Below, in pieces: positions 1-11,125 of a stretch of DNA of 64,000 bases. The notes below the pieces were generated by a model. The model did no database searches, was not told the origin of the DNA, and worked only from the letters and a program-made list of their open reading frames with translations. Position 1 is the first letter of the stretch; each line of letters starts with the position of its first letter. A program made the translations under genes and the position numbers. The stretch is from Platycnemis pennipes. Taxonomy: Eukaryota > Arthropoda > Insecta > Odonata > Platycnemididae. The stretch lies in contig OW121856.1 in assembly GCA_933228895.1 (NCBI GenBank), forward strand, positions 20,601,805-20,665,804, given 5' to 3'.

Positions 1-260
1 AATGTTTAGAAAATATTTGTAATGAAAAAGATATGGTTCCTGTACTTCAACTCTAGTAACACTGACATAAAAACAGATATCGTAATAAAATTTTGCTTAC
101 AATTTGTCTTTTATAAATGGTTCCCATGAAACTTGACCAAAGAGACTTCGAAGGAAATTACAGGGAACCCATATGGTGAACCCATACCCCTCCCTTAAGG
201 TGAAAAGTCATCATTCAGGCCATCCATTGTTACTATAATCTGTATTTTATATCTTGGCAG

Positions 261-268
261 TGACGTCA
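261..268. promoter_or_regulatory. CRE-type palindrome TGACGTCA
   Basis: The perfect octamer TGACGTCA is the consensus cAMP-response element bound by CREB/ATF bZIP dimers. It sits about 870 bp upstream of a candidate start codon with a good splice donor. A second half-site (GTGACGTCC) occurs near 869. The motif is seen directly. A promoter function is inference, because an octamer is expected about once per 65 kb by chance. Confidence 0.3.
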
Positions 269-299
269 CACCGCTGAGTTGCCAGATTGTTTTGGATGC

Positions 300-1148
300 T
301 CTGTACTTCGTTTTCTCTCGCACAGTTTTGTGAACAACTGACCAACGTTTTCCGGTGTATAATCAAAGTTTTTCTTTAATTAAATATTCTACCAGCATAT
401 TTTTTGGAAGTGAAATTATTTTCCGTTAGTTTCCCGTGAATTCTTTGTCAGAAATTCAAGGCGTCCTCAATCTCTTATTTTTTAAAGCGTATTCGCCACG
501 AGTTGTGCAAGTGATCTCTCATGGGACATCGGAGTCAGCATACCTCACTAAAAAGTTCAATTTCAGTGAATCAAACAAAAAAGTGTCATGCATTAATGTT
601 ATTAGGGATGAGTGAGTTATACCGAGGAACTTTGTTACCTCGGCAGTGTCATTGATGGCGAAATTTGTACCAAAATTGCTAAATGTGTGCACTGCTCTCG
701 TGTGGTGTTTTATTTCCTTTTCACGAAGTTTTCTGTGGAGTTAAGGATTTACGAGCGGAAATTCGAGTGTTTTCGTAATTATTACTTCCCCCGCTGACTA
801 ACTATGTAGTTAGTGATGCTAAAATTAGAATTTTCCGATTTCCATTTGTAAAGCAGACGCATGGGCTCGTGACGTCCTCTCATATTTTGTTATTTTCCTC
901 TGACAAAGGCCTCGAAAATAACAAATATTGTGTAATAATTGTTTGTGGTGTTGGTTAAATGTGGAATAAATGGTAGGAAGTGGATTTGTTGGAATTTAGC
1001 TTGAAGATCAATAAAATTGTTTCGGTGACGTATGAATTCATGCTCGGCATGTACAGCTGATGCAGCCAAAGTTACAAAGACAGTGTGATAAGACGTCGTG
1101 CATTGAATTATAATGTGAATAAGGATAAACCATGGTGTTTTCCGTGAA
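300..1148 (+). other. Candidate 5' UTR and first coding exon (MVFSV start)
   Basis: An unrepeated stretch follows the CRE-like site and ends with ACCATGG-type start context at 1132 (CCATGG). Five codons reading M-V-F-S-V follow, and then AA|GTAAGTAC at 1149, a near-perfect U1 donor site. The exon would end in phase 2. The upstream leader contains a 61-codon frame at 612-797 that resembles no known family. Nothing downstream in the window could be recognised as the next exon, so the intron would have to be very long or the call is wrong. The alternative is chance co-occurrence of ATG and a donor. Confidence 0.25.
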
Positions 1149-3929
1149 GTAAGTACTGTTGGAAAAACATTGTGTCAATCCAATCCACATTGTAGTTATG
1201 ATGTACCTAAATGTTTTGGTGATTTTGTGGAATTGGATTTATTTTTCGACATAAAATGATAGTCAGTGTCATTTAGTAAATTTTTAAGCCATGTGATAAG
1301 AAGTGAGTAGTTCCTATATGGTCGATGCCCATGATGAATAGAATGCATTGAGTATGAACGTAATTTTCTGGGGAATAACTGTGTTAATACAAAGTTGATC
1401 AGCTTGGTGAGTGAGGGAATCATTACAAGATGCAGAGACTAATGCAAACTAAAGAGAATGATGTAGGTGCACCAAGATTTATCTTTATGGTTTAACACAT
1501 TTATTTCAGTATATTTGGCGATTTTTAATGTCTTGGGCAAGTTACCTGATTCATAGGGATCAAAGTTTGAACCCAGTATTAGTGTGTTTTTCAGTTTTAA
1601 CTTCCTCAAGCCAGTTTTTCAAATAAAATTGTCACAGCAGGTCTCATAGGATAAGAGCTTTGATCTGCTTGCTTTCCTCAGTAAGCTTGCTGTGAGGCTT
1701 TATTCATATAGCAAGAGAGAATAGTCAAGGAGAGGGTGGAGGTTGTAATAAGAGTACGTAGTTGAGTATTTGCTAAGAATCCTTCAAGACGTGGGACAAT
1801 TACATTATTGTCTACCGTTGCCTTTAAACTCTTGTGCTGTAAACCATTAATAATGCATTACAGTGCCATAGAAAATAATTCACTTTCAAAGGACTTGAAG
1901 CTAATTCGCTGTAGCGACAGTAAATTGTTCTGTACCTCGTCTGCTTGGCAACGTGTGTGATTTTTAGCCTCTCTCATTGGGGAAAAATCGATATGCCGTC
2001 ATCAATTTCGATGGCATCACTGCCATCTAAGGCCGCACAGACTATACATTGCTTTGATCATGAATATTTGACATAAGATCCCAGGAAAAGTCAAGTTCCC
2101 TTCGGGTGATTCTCACCCGCTCACCTTACGGTGCCATATTGGTGCCTTGTCTATGAGGTTTGTGTGGAATATTAAGCTTTTCACTGCAAACATAGGTTCA
2201 TTGGTTTAATTTGTAGGAGTAATATGTAGGAGTACAGACCAACAGATATGACATATGATTTAAAGAGAAGGGTTTCGTAATTTTACTGGCGTAAATGCTA
2301 CTTGATCTTCCTATTGAAATAAAGGGTGGGTCCTACATCAGGTTTTATGGCGTGGAGAACTGTTGAGATTTTTTAAGCAGTTTTCATCCCCTGAGCGTGA
2401 ACTTTACATGATTTTGACCGAAACGGACTGTTGCGGACTGTTGGACTGGGCTAGTTGCGGATTGAACCTGTAAAAAAAATAAATAGGGAGAAAATGGAAT
2501 AAACCATTCACCAGATAAGGAAAAGTGGATTAATAAGAGGATAAGGAAATGTTTCGTGTAATCAAAAGCCATCAGGTCAATCCTATGAGGTAAAATATTT
2601 AGGGATTATAACTTTGAAGTTACTCTAAAAAGTAGTGAGTTAGGTGAAAAGGCTCAATTCGGTTGAGGATTTGTAATATGTGGCAGATGGTAGACTACCT
2701 ACATATAGTAGAATTATATAAATTATGGGAAAAGTATAAGGGAAATTATGTCACGAAACAATTGTAGGACTCGTAGACATTTCAGACGTAAAAGGTTTTG
2801 ACATCAGGAAACTTTGTAATTTCATCGTTTAGAATTGTCAACTAATATTAACATTAATGAAAGTTTGTGAGTCTGAGAAAAAATGTAGGTGTACGATATT
2901 CGTGGTATTGAGACATTATAGCCAGGATGTGTATTGCTTAGGTGGTTTTAGACTGAGCTAAGAGATTTAATACGGGAATGCAGTAAAAAGAACGCAACTT
3001 GACATCCTGGTGGTGAAAATTTTAATCATAGTTTTGCGAGACAAAATGGAGATCTGAGTGTTCTTGGTATTATTTTACATTCATAGAGGGTGAAGGCCAT
3101 TCGATACAGTGTGATATGAGGTGGTTACGGCAGTAATACTGAATGATCCTGGGTGAAAAAGGGCCTCAAAATGGCCTGTGGAAGACGGAAGGGGAGTAAT
3201 AAATGAGCAGTATTGTTGTTGGTTGACGTGTCGGTGTGCAATTAAAAATTGGTGCGAAAAATGGGACGGAAACGCGGTTCGCGTCATTTGGCAAATGTCC
3301 CCCGAAACTGTGACTAAACACGCTCATTACGAGTGGCACATTCTGCTAGCCGACGTTTACTATGCGTTACTTGGCACCAAATGGAACATAAGGGCGAAAT
3401 GCAGAGAGGCCAAGTAATTAATGGCCGGTCATTTATTGGAGAATATGCCGCTCCCACACCTCTCAGAAACGTTTTTCAGTTTTCCTCGTCTGTAAGCATG
3501 CTGCAATTTGAAATTATTGTAATTGCCACAGGCCATGTATTATTTGCAGACAAGTTGTCACACGATCGATTCCAAAGTGACATTGCGTCACTCAAATTGT
3601 TAATATGGAGAGGAATGGCGTGGACACGGGATGTCGTCATAAAAATTGCGAATCTTCAAAAAACCTTATATAATTGATAACATAGCTATGTGTGCTGATC
3701 AGTATTCCTTATTATCAGCGATGCAGAGAGGGTTGCTCTACCAATAACCATTACGGATAAGGAATGCTAGTGAATAGGTGATGTTGGAAAATCTAGGCTG
3801 AAATTTGAAAATATTTTTGATCAAGTGTTTAAATAAAAATAACATTAGCCTAGTGACAAATAGTTAGCCAGCTTTAACTGTTTTTAATTGAATTTAAATC
3901 TAAACGAAAACAAATGGCAGGGTGTTAAT
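1149..3929. other. AT-rich stretch, no supported gene
   Basis: This would be intron 1 if the first-exon call is right. Short open frames at 3081-3677 on both strands lack family motifs and overlap each other. I see no repeat shared with the rest of the window. Confidence 0.45.
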
Positions 3930-4185
3930 TTGTCGATCTGGCTGCTTTGGTGGGTAGAATATTGGCCTTAAACCCCAGGTCCGAACGCAAGTTTCGCAAG
4001 GAGTTTCTTTTTATCCTTCCGGCTCTACCTGTACCGACGCTATGCGGAGGACACTTAAGTGCAGTACTCCGTCCATTGGATGGGATGCTGAAGTTCTGAC
4101 CACTTAGGTGTCTTTTATGTAGAGTAAGCCGAAATTGGGTTTTTATCCACTTTTCCTCCGTTCTTTAAAATGCCTATAGGATATA
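3930..4185 (+). repeat. tRNA-type SINE, copy 1
   Basis: It shares the family core GCAGTACTCCGTCC, then GGATGGGATG, then a polypyrimidine tail (CCACTTTTCCTCCG) with copies at 4432, 21490, 27385, 40978 and 56705. A degenerate RNA polymerase III B-box (AGGTCCGAACGC) lies near 3980. The copy is strongly diverged. The partner LINE is unknown. Confidence 0.6.
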
Positions 4186-4431
4186 ATGCCTACAAAAATT
4201 AAGCAATCCATCTATCCGTTAATATGCTAGTGATTTCACTAGATTTTTCTGCCCTAGCTAAAGACGTGGTTGTCACAGCAAAGTGTAGCGCTTTATCACC
4301 CCGTTGTATTTTTCAACTCAGGAAATGATAATATTATTATTAAATACCAATAGGGATGATACGTTTATCTATGTTTTCGCTCATAAATATGAAAAACAAT
4401 TTGAGAATCGGGGTAGTGTGCTGGATATAGT

Positions 4432-4604
4432 AGTGGTCCCGCATCCGATATCCGATACACTGTCGTATTTTTCATTCGTATACCAGTTCCTCCTTGAGTG
4501 CCCTGTGGAGAGCATTTTAGGGCAGTACTCGGTCCGTCGGATGGGACGTTTAGCCGTGGTCCTCTTGGTGCCTTTTGTTACGAGCCGACGCACAGTGGGC
4601 TGAA
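4432..4604 (+). repeat. tRNA-type SINE, copy 2 (body only)
   Basis: It carries the same core (CAGTACTCGGTCCGTCGG, then ATGGGACGTTTAGCCGTGG and CTCTTGGTGCCTT) but lacks a clear tRNA head. The open frame of about 99 codons here is a by-product of the repeat sequence. Confidence 0.6.
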
Positions 4605-7089
4605 ATTGAAAAACTGGCCAAAATTCAAAAAGTGATTTTTTTCAAGCTAGGAAGCTGCAACTTTGCATAAATATTCTCAAAAGATCTGTGTATGCGATGA
4701 TGTAAGGCATTTTCCTTAGTATTAAACAATTAACAATTTGCATGAGGTCAAAAATGCACATATTTCGCAATAATGGTCTACACTCAATTTTATCACGAAA
4801 TCTTCAAAATCAAGCCCTTACTGAGCCTTTATGGGTGATTAATTGGAATAACAGGTGATGTAATTAGATGAAACAGTTTTTTATCTTTGTTTAAATGTAG
4901 TCTATTTACATTTTGTCATTATTTACCGAAGATATTAAACAAAATGGCGGACCCTCATTTTTGGTCATTTTTTTAGTACCTATATGTAAAGAAAAAGTAA
5001 ATTGCATCGCCGAGCATCACGGAGTAACTTGTATGGGGAAACTCTACAAAGATTCCATAGAGCGAATTCGATGAGTTATGCTGCAACCGTTTGCGACGCC
5101 GAATTTTTGTTTTTTTATCGAAATGTTTTTCGTTCGCGCGGTCGAGTCTGGTCAAACCCGCCTGCAACGGGGCGGCAAGTGTGTGGAATTGATTGTAGCC
5201 GTATCCACTCCACTATAGAGATTTTCGAGATACAAACATTGAAAAGTGCCTCTTTGTATTACTATTTGAAGAAATCGCGGAAAAAATTACGCATTTTATC
5301 GCGTGGAGTAAAGGTCTAGGAGGTACTGAAAGACTGCTTTCTTCGGGTGCACCGCGGAGCAGGGAGCTGATGAAAAAATATTTGGCCGACTTCGATTCTC
5401 AGTGCCATATTTGCTTATACTGAGAATGGTCTGAGCTTCCGTCAAAGCCATATTTACAAATTAGTGTAATATTTATATTGCGAGGTTTTTAAATATCTGG
5501 AAATGCATTCCAAGATACGTGCTGCAGTATTATTAAATAGACTTCGATGTCTAACTTCACATCAGTCCTCTAAAATAGTAACTTCACCTGGATAAGTAGC
5601 ACTTTTAGCAATCCGTCTTTTTTCGTAATTAGGATATAATTTATGGCCATGACATTCTGCTACTTTTCGAAGGCCTATGTATATACTGGTGAAAGCAATA
5701 TCACCCTGAAGATGCAATGGCCTAAGGCCGCGTAAGCTTGGTCTACAAGGCGCCACACGCTACTTCTCCAGACAATGAGTCATGCACACCCATATACTGG
5801 CTCTTCGAGAGTTGTATAAAAATAATTGGCAATGGAGCATCTTCCTCTGGCATAGCTATTGGCATCATGTCAGCTTTCTTCCGCCACCTTCATCTTCCTC
5901 TTATCTTAAACTCATAGAGGTCGCGAATGAAAGACTTGCCTCGGGATGAGACGATCTCAGACTTTGTTTTCTTTCTCTTTGATCTTTCGCTGCTAGTGCG
6001 ATAACATTTCTCCGGGCGCAAAGAAGTCCCTAATAAGTGTTGCAATGCAAGCATAAATTTGGTTTTAAAAATCATTTTAAGTACAAGGTTATTTCTTAAT
6101 AATCTTAAATTGCTCGGATATACTTACAGAGCGGCGTTGAGGACCCTGGAAAATTTTGCAGCAAATGTTCGGGAAAATCACATTTACCTTTAGTCATTCA
6201 CCATAGCGCATCAAAAATCTCACATTATTCCGTAAGCTTCGTTACCACTGCGACGAATATCCGTCATGAAAGAACCTCTTAATTTAATCACTAAACTAAA
6301 AACCTTTAAAACTTCATTTTTCGCTTTCATATGAAACCTTTCTGTCAGACAATTTAACAAGTACTTTGTCGTCATAGGAAATTACGCATTTTTCAATCCC
6401 ATTAGTATGTTATACATTTGTAAACGTGTGATGACAATAGAAGCACTTTCTTCATTCATTAACAGCATGAACTCCTAAAAGAGAGCCGAAACTACTAGCT
6501 TAAAGAGAAATTAGGCGAGTACAATCTTATGCACACTGCAAAAGAAAAGAATGTTCGGAAAAGCGAATTGACATGATATTAAGGATTCTGGAATAATATT
6601 GATATTTTGCTACTCGAAGCAATTGTTAGCAAAAAATAACGCCATAAAATTCATAAAAAATAAACCATTTAAAAATAGACCTTAGCTCTATCTAAATAAT
6701 TTTTTTATTGCGTATCACATTTTTGCTATTTGTCTGTAACCATATTTTTCTCAATTCCCTTATTAACCTTGCATCTTATTCTCCACTTCTTCCACTAACA
6801 TTTGTACTGCTTTTAATTTGGCCGTAATAAATGGAATAGTGACTACTGTTATAGCTATGCTAATATACGTTTTCATGGAGATTGTACATATACCGTTGTG
6901 GATGACTGAACGCGGAAGCGCTTTAAGCATGAAGTTTATTATTTAGTCCAAAAACCCTGATAAAGTCATTGCCCTTATTACACTCCTACTATTATATTAC
7001 TAATCATTCCATGTTAGGGTAATACAGATGAAATATTTAATATTTATAACCAGTAGGTATATCTTTTCGTAACTTTCTAAATTCTAACC
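4605..7089. other. AT-rich stretch, no supported gene
   Basis: Frames at 5002-5319 and 5562-6075 show no family motif. A weak CTGAAGA plus stem motif sits at 5706-5735: CTGAAGA-T, then a GGCC-taa-GGCC hairpin, with GTAAGC where GAAAC would be expected. Otherwise nothing was recognised. Confidence 0.4.
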
Positions 7090-7230
7090 ATCTAGTTGCA
7101 CGTGACTCATATACCTAACTTGTTTCCACGTAGTAGTATCATTGTAACTCTTAGTTGCATGTAAGTAGTTCATGTAGGGTGATTTTAACCCCCTGCCACA
7201 CCCTTGTGGTGACTTAAATGATATTACGTA
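7090..7230 (+). mobile_element. CR1-like LINE 3' end, plus strand
   Basis: This is the 3' UTR of the common CR1-like family in forward orientation. TTAGTTGCATGTAAGTAG is followed by CCCCCTGCCACACCC and a degraded version of the terminal hairpin. It stops where the opposite-strand copy begins at 7231, giving a tail-to-tail pair. Confidence 0.6.
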
Positions 7231-7690
7231 CATCTACATCCTCGTGATACCCTGCGAGCCACCACGAGGGTGTATGGCAGAGGGTGTCGATCACCAAGCA
7301 TGCACTACTTACATGCAAGTAAAAGATATAATGCTACTAATTCATGAAGCTGTAAGACATCAGTCTTCTGCAACTTAGTGATTAGGACCTGCACATTAAT
7401 GAATCGATCACTGGTTAGAAAAACATTATCCCATATATATTGATCAGCATTCACCTATCATGCATGTGTTAGTAATGCTTTAGCATGCATTACGCACGTC
7501 AGACTACGCTAGGAAGCATGCATTACGCACGGACTACGCTAGGATTTTTTTATTTACCTTTCCATGTGCTCTCTTATGGTACGCGGGAAAAATGACACTT
7601 TGAATCCATCGGTACGACAATCAATCTCTCTAATCTGGTTTATCTGATCAAACCTAGCATAATGAGTAGATGTAAATTCCATCTCAACAA
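7231..7690 (-). mobile_element. CR1-like LINE 3' fragment, minus strand
   Basis: It begins, as read on the plus strand, with the (CATCTA)n tail and the hairpin ATACCCTGCGAGCCACC...GGTGTATGGCAG. At 7555-7690 it carries the C-terminal coding tail, which translates on the minus strand to ARFDQINQIREIDCRTDGF and a basic R-T-I-R motif, matching the element at 61554. A small internal duplication lies at 7482-7543. 5'-truncated and non-functional. Confidence 0.75.
7482..7543. repeat. Two-copy ~31-bp tandem repeat inside a LINE tail
   Basis: The block AGCATGCATTACGCACG plus GACTACGCTAGGA occurs twice back to back, the first copy with four extra bases. It lies within the CR1-like 3' UTR and is not in the other copies. 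Confidence 0.7.
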
Positions 7691-8100
7691 ACGGCTAAAT
7701 GTGATCACAAAAGGAGCAGGAGTGGAGCTCGTGAAAGGGATCGGGAACCGAGAGGAAAGCTGGGCCTCCGTCTTAATGCATTCCGCCCCAACAACCGCCT
7801 GCTTCCCGTCCCGTCATCTAATGTGCCTGCGTTGACGACCAGGATGCCCGTATATCGCGGCCGGAATGATTTTGGGAGGGGGGGAAGGACGGAAGGTCCT
7901 TGCGACCACGGGAACCAGTGCGCCCTCGTGTTGTCGGCATCCCGCCGTGCACCCTGGCGACCATTGTTCGTGACTGGTCACGGGGGACGCTGGAACTGCC
8001 AGCTGCATGGCTGTTGATTGGTGCAGAGCCCTCTGCACGTCAGCTACGGTCAGCGCGAGGAAAATCTTACCTGATGGCGTGCATCAATAGAAGATAGGAC
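7691..8100. other. GC-rich island
   Basis: A GC- and CpG-rich patch in AT-rich surroundings, open in several frames on both strands purely because stops are rare. No protein family motif is visible. It could be an exon, an unmethylated regulatory island or an old repeat; undecided. Confidence 0.35.
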
Positions 8101-8202
8101 TGGGCTCAATATTCTCTGCTTTAATCCCATGCTATCTCCTTCCAATTCCAAAAATATTGCTTAGTCAAGCGATTTCAGCTCAATTTTAATGTCCTCTAAC
8201 AG

Positions 8203-8480
8203 ATCTACATCTTCATAATACCCTGCGAGCCACCATAAAGGTGTGTGGCAGGGGGTGAATTCACACCAAACATGAATTTCATACCACTCATTACAATGAT
8301 TGGTAATTATATTCTAGTCTAAACATCACGATTAAAAAAATAAGAATATCAAAACAAAAATTCAAAAACAAGCTATTAGTTGTGTTAGCTTAAAGTCCTT
8401 ATACCAACATGCAACTACCTCTGCTATCCATTGATAAAGCTGTATTAATACTATTGGATATATCTACAGCTATTCATAAC
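8203..8480 (-). mobile_element. CR1-like LINE 3' UTR fragment
   Basis: It starts with the CATCTTCATAAT tail and the terminal hairpin (CCCTGCGAGCCACC / GGTGTGTGGCAGGG). It continues with 3' UTR sequence parallel to 28870-28980 (ACCAACATGC...GCTATCCATTG). No coding sequence remains. Confidence 0.7.
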
Positions 8481-9542
8481 CCTAAAAACTCTAAATACTA
8501 AATCTACCTGAGAAATCGATTTGGTAATCGAGGTAGAACGTCGAAAACGCATTTATTTCACCTTAAACTGCTCCTAAACTATAGGAAGGCACCGTATTCT
8601 GGACCCTTTCAAGTCCTGGGTAGATGGATTTTGGGCAACACCGTCTTTCGATTATTTATTTTCCTCCCTTCCTCATCCTTCCCCGTAGACTTGACAGTCG
8701 ACTTGGTAAGCGTACTCTGAAATAAAAACTAGAAAACGGTTAATGCTCTGAAACTGAGGTTACGATTTTTTGTTTGTTTCACCACGCATTTATTCAGTAG
8801 CAGAAAGCTTATTATAGTTAGAGCTAAACGTGTTCTCGTGAGATACATCCATATGCGGTTTTTGGGCACTCAAACCTATTTTGCTCAAATAGTTACGTTC
8901 CAACACTTCTGTTGAGCATCGATGGGAAGGTAAGAAGATTGCAAGCAGAAATTTGGAGAAGCCAAAGCAAGTGAATGCTATAGTTTTTTTTAGGCACAAT
9001 ACAGTTGCATACGATGGATAAATGAAATGAAAATTAGGCGAAGGAACACTCCATAAAAAACTACCAGGCATAAAACTATCAAAAAAGTCTTGAGGTATTC
9101 ATATAAATGCCGAATTCAACATTCTTCGTAAATTAGCAGAAAATCTCTTTAGACCTGGCGTTTGTTTTAATCAACATTGCCAGTAGCAGCAGTGGAATGC
9201 ACTTTTTTTTAAAAATAGAATGGAGGATAATCGCTTCTGTTAGTTAAAAATATTAGCTTGAAGGGAAAGTTTAGGTTAGTGTCGATGTTTGATTGCCAAA
9301 TATCAATATATTATGCACTTTTGATACTTGGTTGCTTCTCTCCTTCCTTACTGCTCTTAAGTTAGAAAAATTTTCGAGTTGCCATAAAATTCTAGTAAGC
9401 TAAGTACTATAAAATGTGGAGTATCCCAAGAGTAATAAATAAATTGCTGTCTTTACAGTGAATTTTAGGATTACGAAGTGTAATCTCTTGCAATTACATG
9501 TAATGAACCACATAAACATTCATGCCCTGGAAATTAACGTTC
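8481..9542. other. AT-rich stretch, no supported gene
   Basis: One 93-codon minus frame at 8790-9071 lacks recognisable motifs. Nothing repeated was noticed. Confidence 0.4.
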
Positions 9543-9612
9543 CTCCCCCTGCTGGACTTGAACCCGGGATCTGTAGTTTGACAGCCATTAACCCAGCCAC
9601 CACCGGGACTTC
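9543..9612 (-). repeat. tRNA-like sequence (pseudogene or SINE head)
   Basis: On the minus strand a tRNA-like layout is visible: box A region GGTGGCTGGGTTAATGGC, then a B-box CCCGGGTTCAAGTCC with a pairing T stem. The acceptor ends do not pair well, so a functional tRNA is unlikely. It is probably the head of an old SINE. Confidence 0.5.
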
Positions 9613-9877
9613 TCTAAGAGGATAATAGCGGAAATATGTTATGTGGTTAATAAATTATGCAAGCACAGGGTTAAATAATTAGTCAGGAATTTCGTAAATT
9701 ACATTTATATATAATTTAATTGCTGTTGCATATGGAAAAATAAGTAATTTAGTGAAAATTGTGCAATCATGAAATATATTGGTGACATTGTGAGAATAAT
9801 TCAGGAGAACGGACTGAAAGAATTAAAGCCGAGGTGTTAGGGAAGGATGATGATAGTGAAATGGATAGACCGAGTAA

Positions 9878-10406
9878 AGGCCGCCAAACACCGAAAGCAA
9901 TGCTAAGCGAGAGAGCTGTTCTCGCAGCAGACGCCCGCTACGCGCCCCCTCACACCAGCAGCTAAGCAAACCGAGCTACGTAACAAGATGGCGGAATGTT
10001 TACGTTTTCTGTCAGACAGCGAAGATGAAGAAACTCATCAAACATATTGTAGAGGCATGGATATTTTTCCACTTCGAAAATAAGTAATTCTTCCATCTTC
10101 AATTCTCACATCGCTCTTCTTGTTTCCTGCCGCACCAAAGTTCGTATGGTTCGTATTTCGACTCTCATTGTTGACTTGTTGACGAGATATGGTAGCAATC
10201 GGAACTGCGCATGCGCCACGAAAGCTAAGCGAAGAGAAAATTGCCGGCAGAGCGATGTGCAGCGACGTAGTGCTCGGGAAGCTCGCATAGGTTGGCATGT
10301 CTCGCATTTGGTGTGAGCGGGCAGTAGGAAATCCGTTGGAGAGATTTCAAGACACGTAGCGAGAACAGCTCTCTCGCTTAGCATCGCTTTCGGTGTGTGG
10401 CGGCCT
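9878..10406 (+). mobile_element. PIF/Harbinger-type non-autonomous DNA transposon
   Basis: About 50-bp terminal inverted repeats start AGGCCGCCA and continue through CACCGAAAGC and GCTAAGCGAGAGAGCTG. They face each other across a 529-bp element. Both ends are flanked by the trinucleotide TAA (9875-9877 and 10407-10409), the TWA-type 3-bp target duplication of PIF/Harbinger elements. The two repeats differ at only a few positions. An internal 31-codon frame is present, but there is no DDE transposase, so it must have been moved in trans. Confidence 0.75.
9988..10083 (+). CDS. 31-residue acidic ORF inside the Harbinger-like element
   Basis: ATG in a good context (ACAAGATGGCG) opens a short frame reading MAECLRFLSDSEDEETH and ending with a stop at 10081. 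The N-terminal acidic patch (SDSEDEE) is the kind of sequence seen at the start of transposase or MADF-like proteins of PIF/Harbinger elements. It may therefore be the surviving first segment of the parental coding region after internal deletion. Rest of the gene absent. Alternatively it is a chance ORF; expression is not shown by the sequence. Confidence 0.3.
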   Translation: MAECLRFLSDSEDEETHQTYCRGMDIFPLRK

Positions 10407-10699
10407 TAACATGTGAAGCTATGTGATAGGGAGTAGGATGAAAAAGAGGTTATTGAAAATTATGATAAGAGTTGTACACACATGATAAGAGTTGTGGACA
10501 ATGAGTTGTATCTTGAGACTTGATGTTTTGATGAAGACAATCGCAAAGAAGTAGGCGAATGGGAAGAATTATAAACGAAGATCTTATCTTGATTAAGTAG
10601 TAAATTTGAATGAATGAATGATTTATTATGATTTGGCTATCTCCGTAAGATCAATACAAAATTAAATTTATACCTAGTTCTGCTTTTAACATCGTTACT

Positions 10700-10812
10700 A
10701 AAAGACATAGTTGGCAAATGTGTAGGAAATGACTAATGTAGTTTTTAAGAGGGTAGGATAATCTAGTGAAAGCTGCGTCAAATCAATCCTAGGAACGACG
10801 GCTGTTGATGTT
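10700..10812 (+). mobile_element. RTE-like LINE 3' end relic
   Basis: The stretch GCTGCGTCAAATCAATCC-TAGGA matches the terminal sequence at 32245-32280 (GCTGCGTCAAACTAATCC-TAGGA). The upstream reading frame (R-G-x-D-N-L-V-K-A-A-S-N-Q-S) is what remains of the C-terminus. Heavily decayed. Confidence 0.45.
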
Positions 10813-11125
10813 GGGTGGTTGGCAGCCGTTGCCGGCTCAGGCGGGAAGGGGGGCGTGTAGCGCTCTCGTCCGTGCACGTGCATGAATACGAGCGTGCATT
10901 CGGGAGTGCATTGTGCCCGGCAATTGATTGTGCGCATAATAATTCCGTCCGTCCGGCCCATTCATTCCCCGGGAGGGACAAGGGGTGGACGGCGGCGCTG
11001 TTTTCAGGGCCCGCGGAATGATGTCTGCACGCGGCGAACCATCCCCTGGCTCTTGTCACTCCCAGATTATAGTTCCTCCTTTTTTTTCTTTCCGCTCCCC
11101 CCCCCCCCACCCCCTATCCCCACAC
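10813..11125. other. GC-rich island with poly-C / G-quadruplex tract
   Basis: A CpG-rich block ends in a T-run, a 12-base C-run (11097-11108) and a CA-repeat. The minus strand has adjacent G runs that could form a G-quadruplex. Overlapping open frames of up to 141 codons on the plus strand are a compositional effect and show no domain. Confidence 0.4.

Noticed and set aside
4304..4603. 99-codon plus frame
   Set aside because: Lies over the SINE core; the frame is a by-product of the repeat.
5706..5735. Another copy of the hammerhead-like motif
   Set aside because: CTGAAGA and a GGCC stem are present, but the GAAAC strand reads GTAAGC, so the core is not complete.
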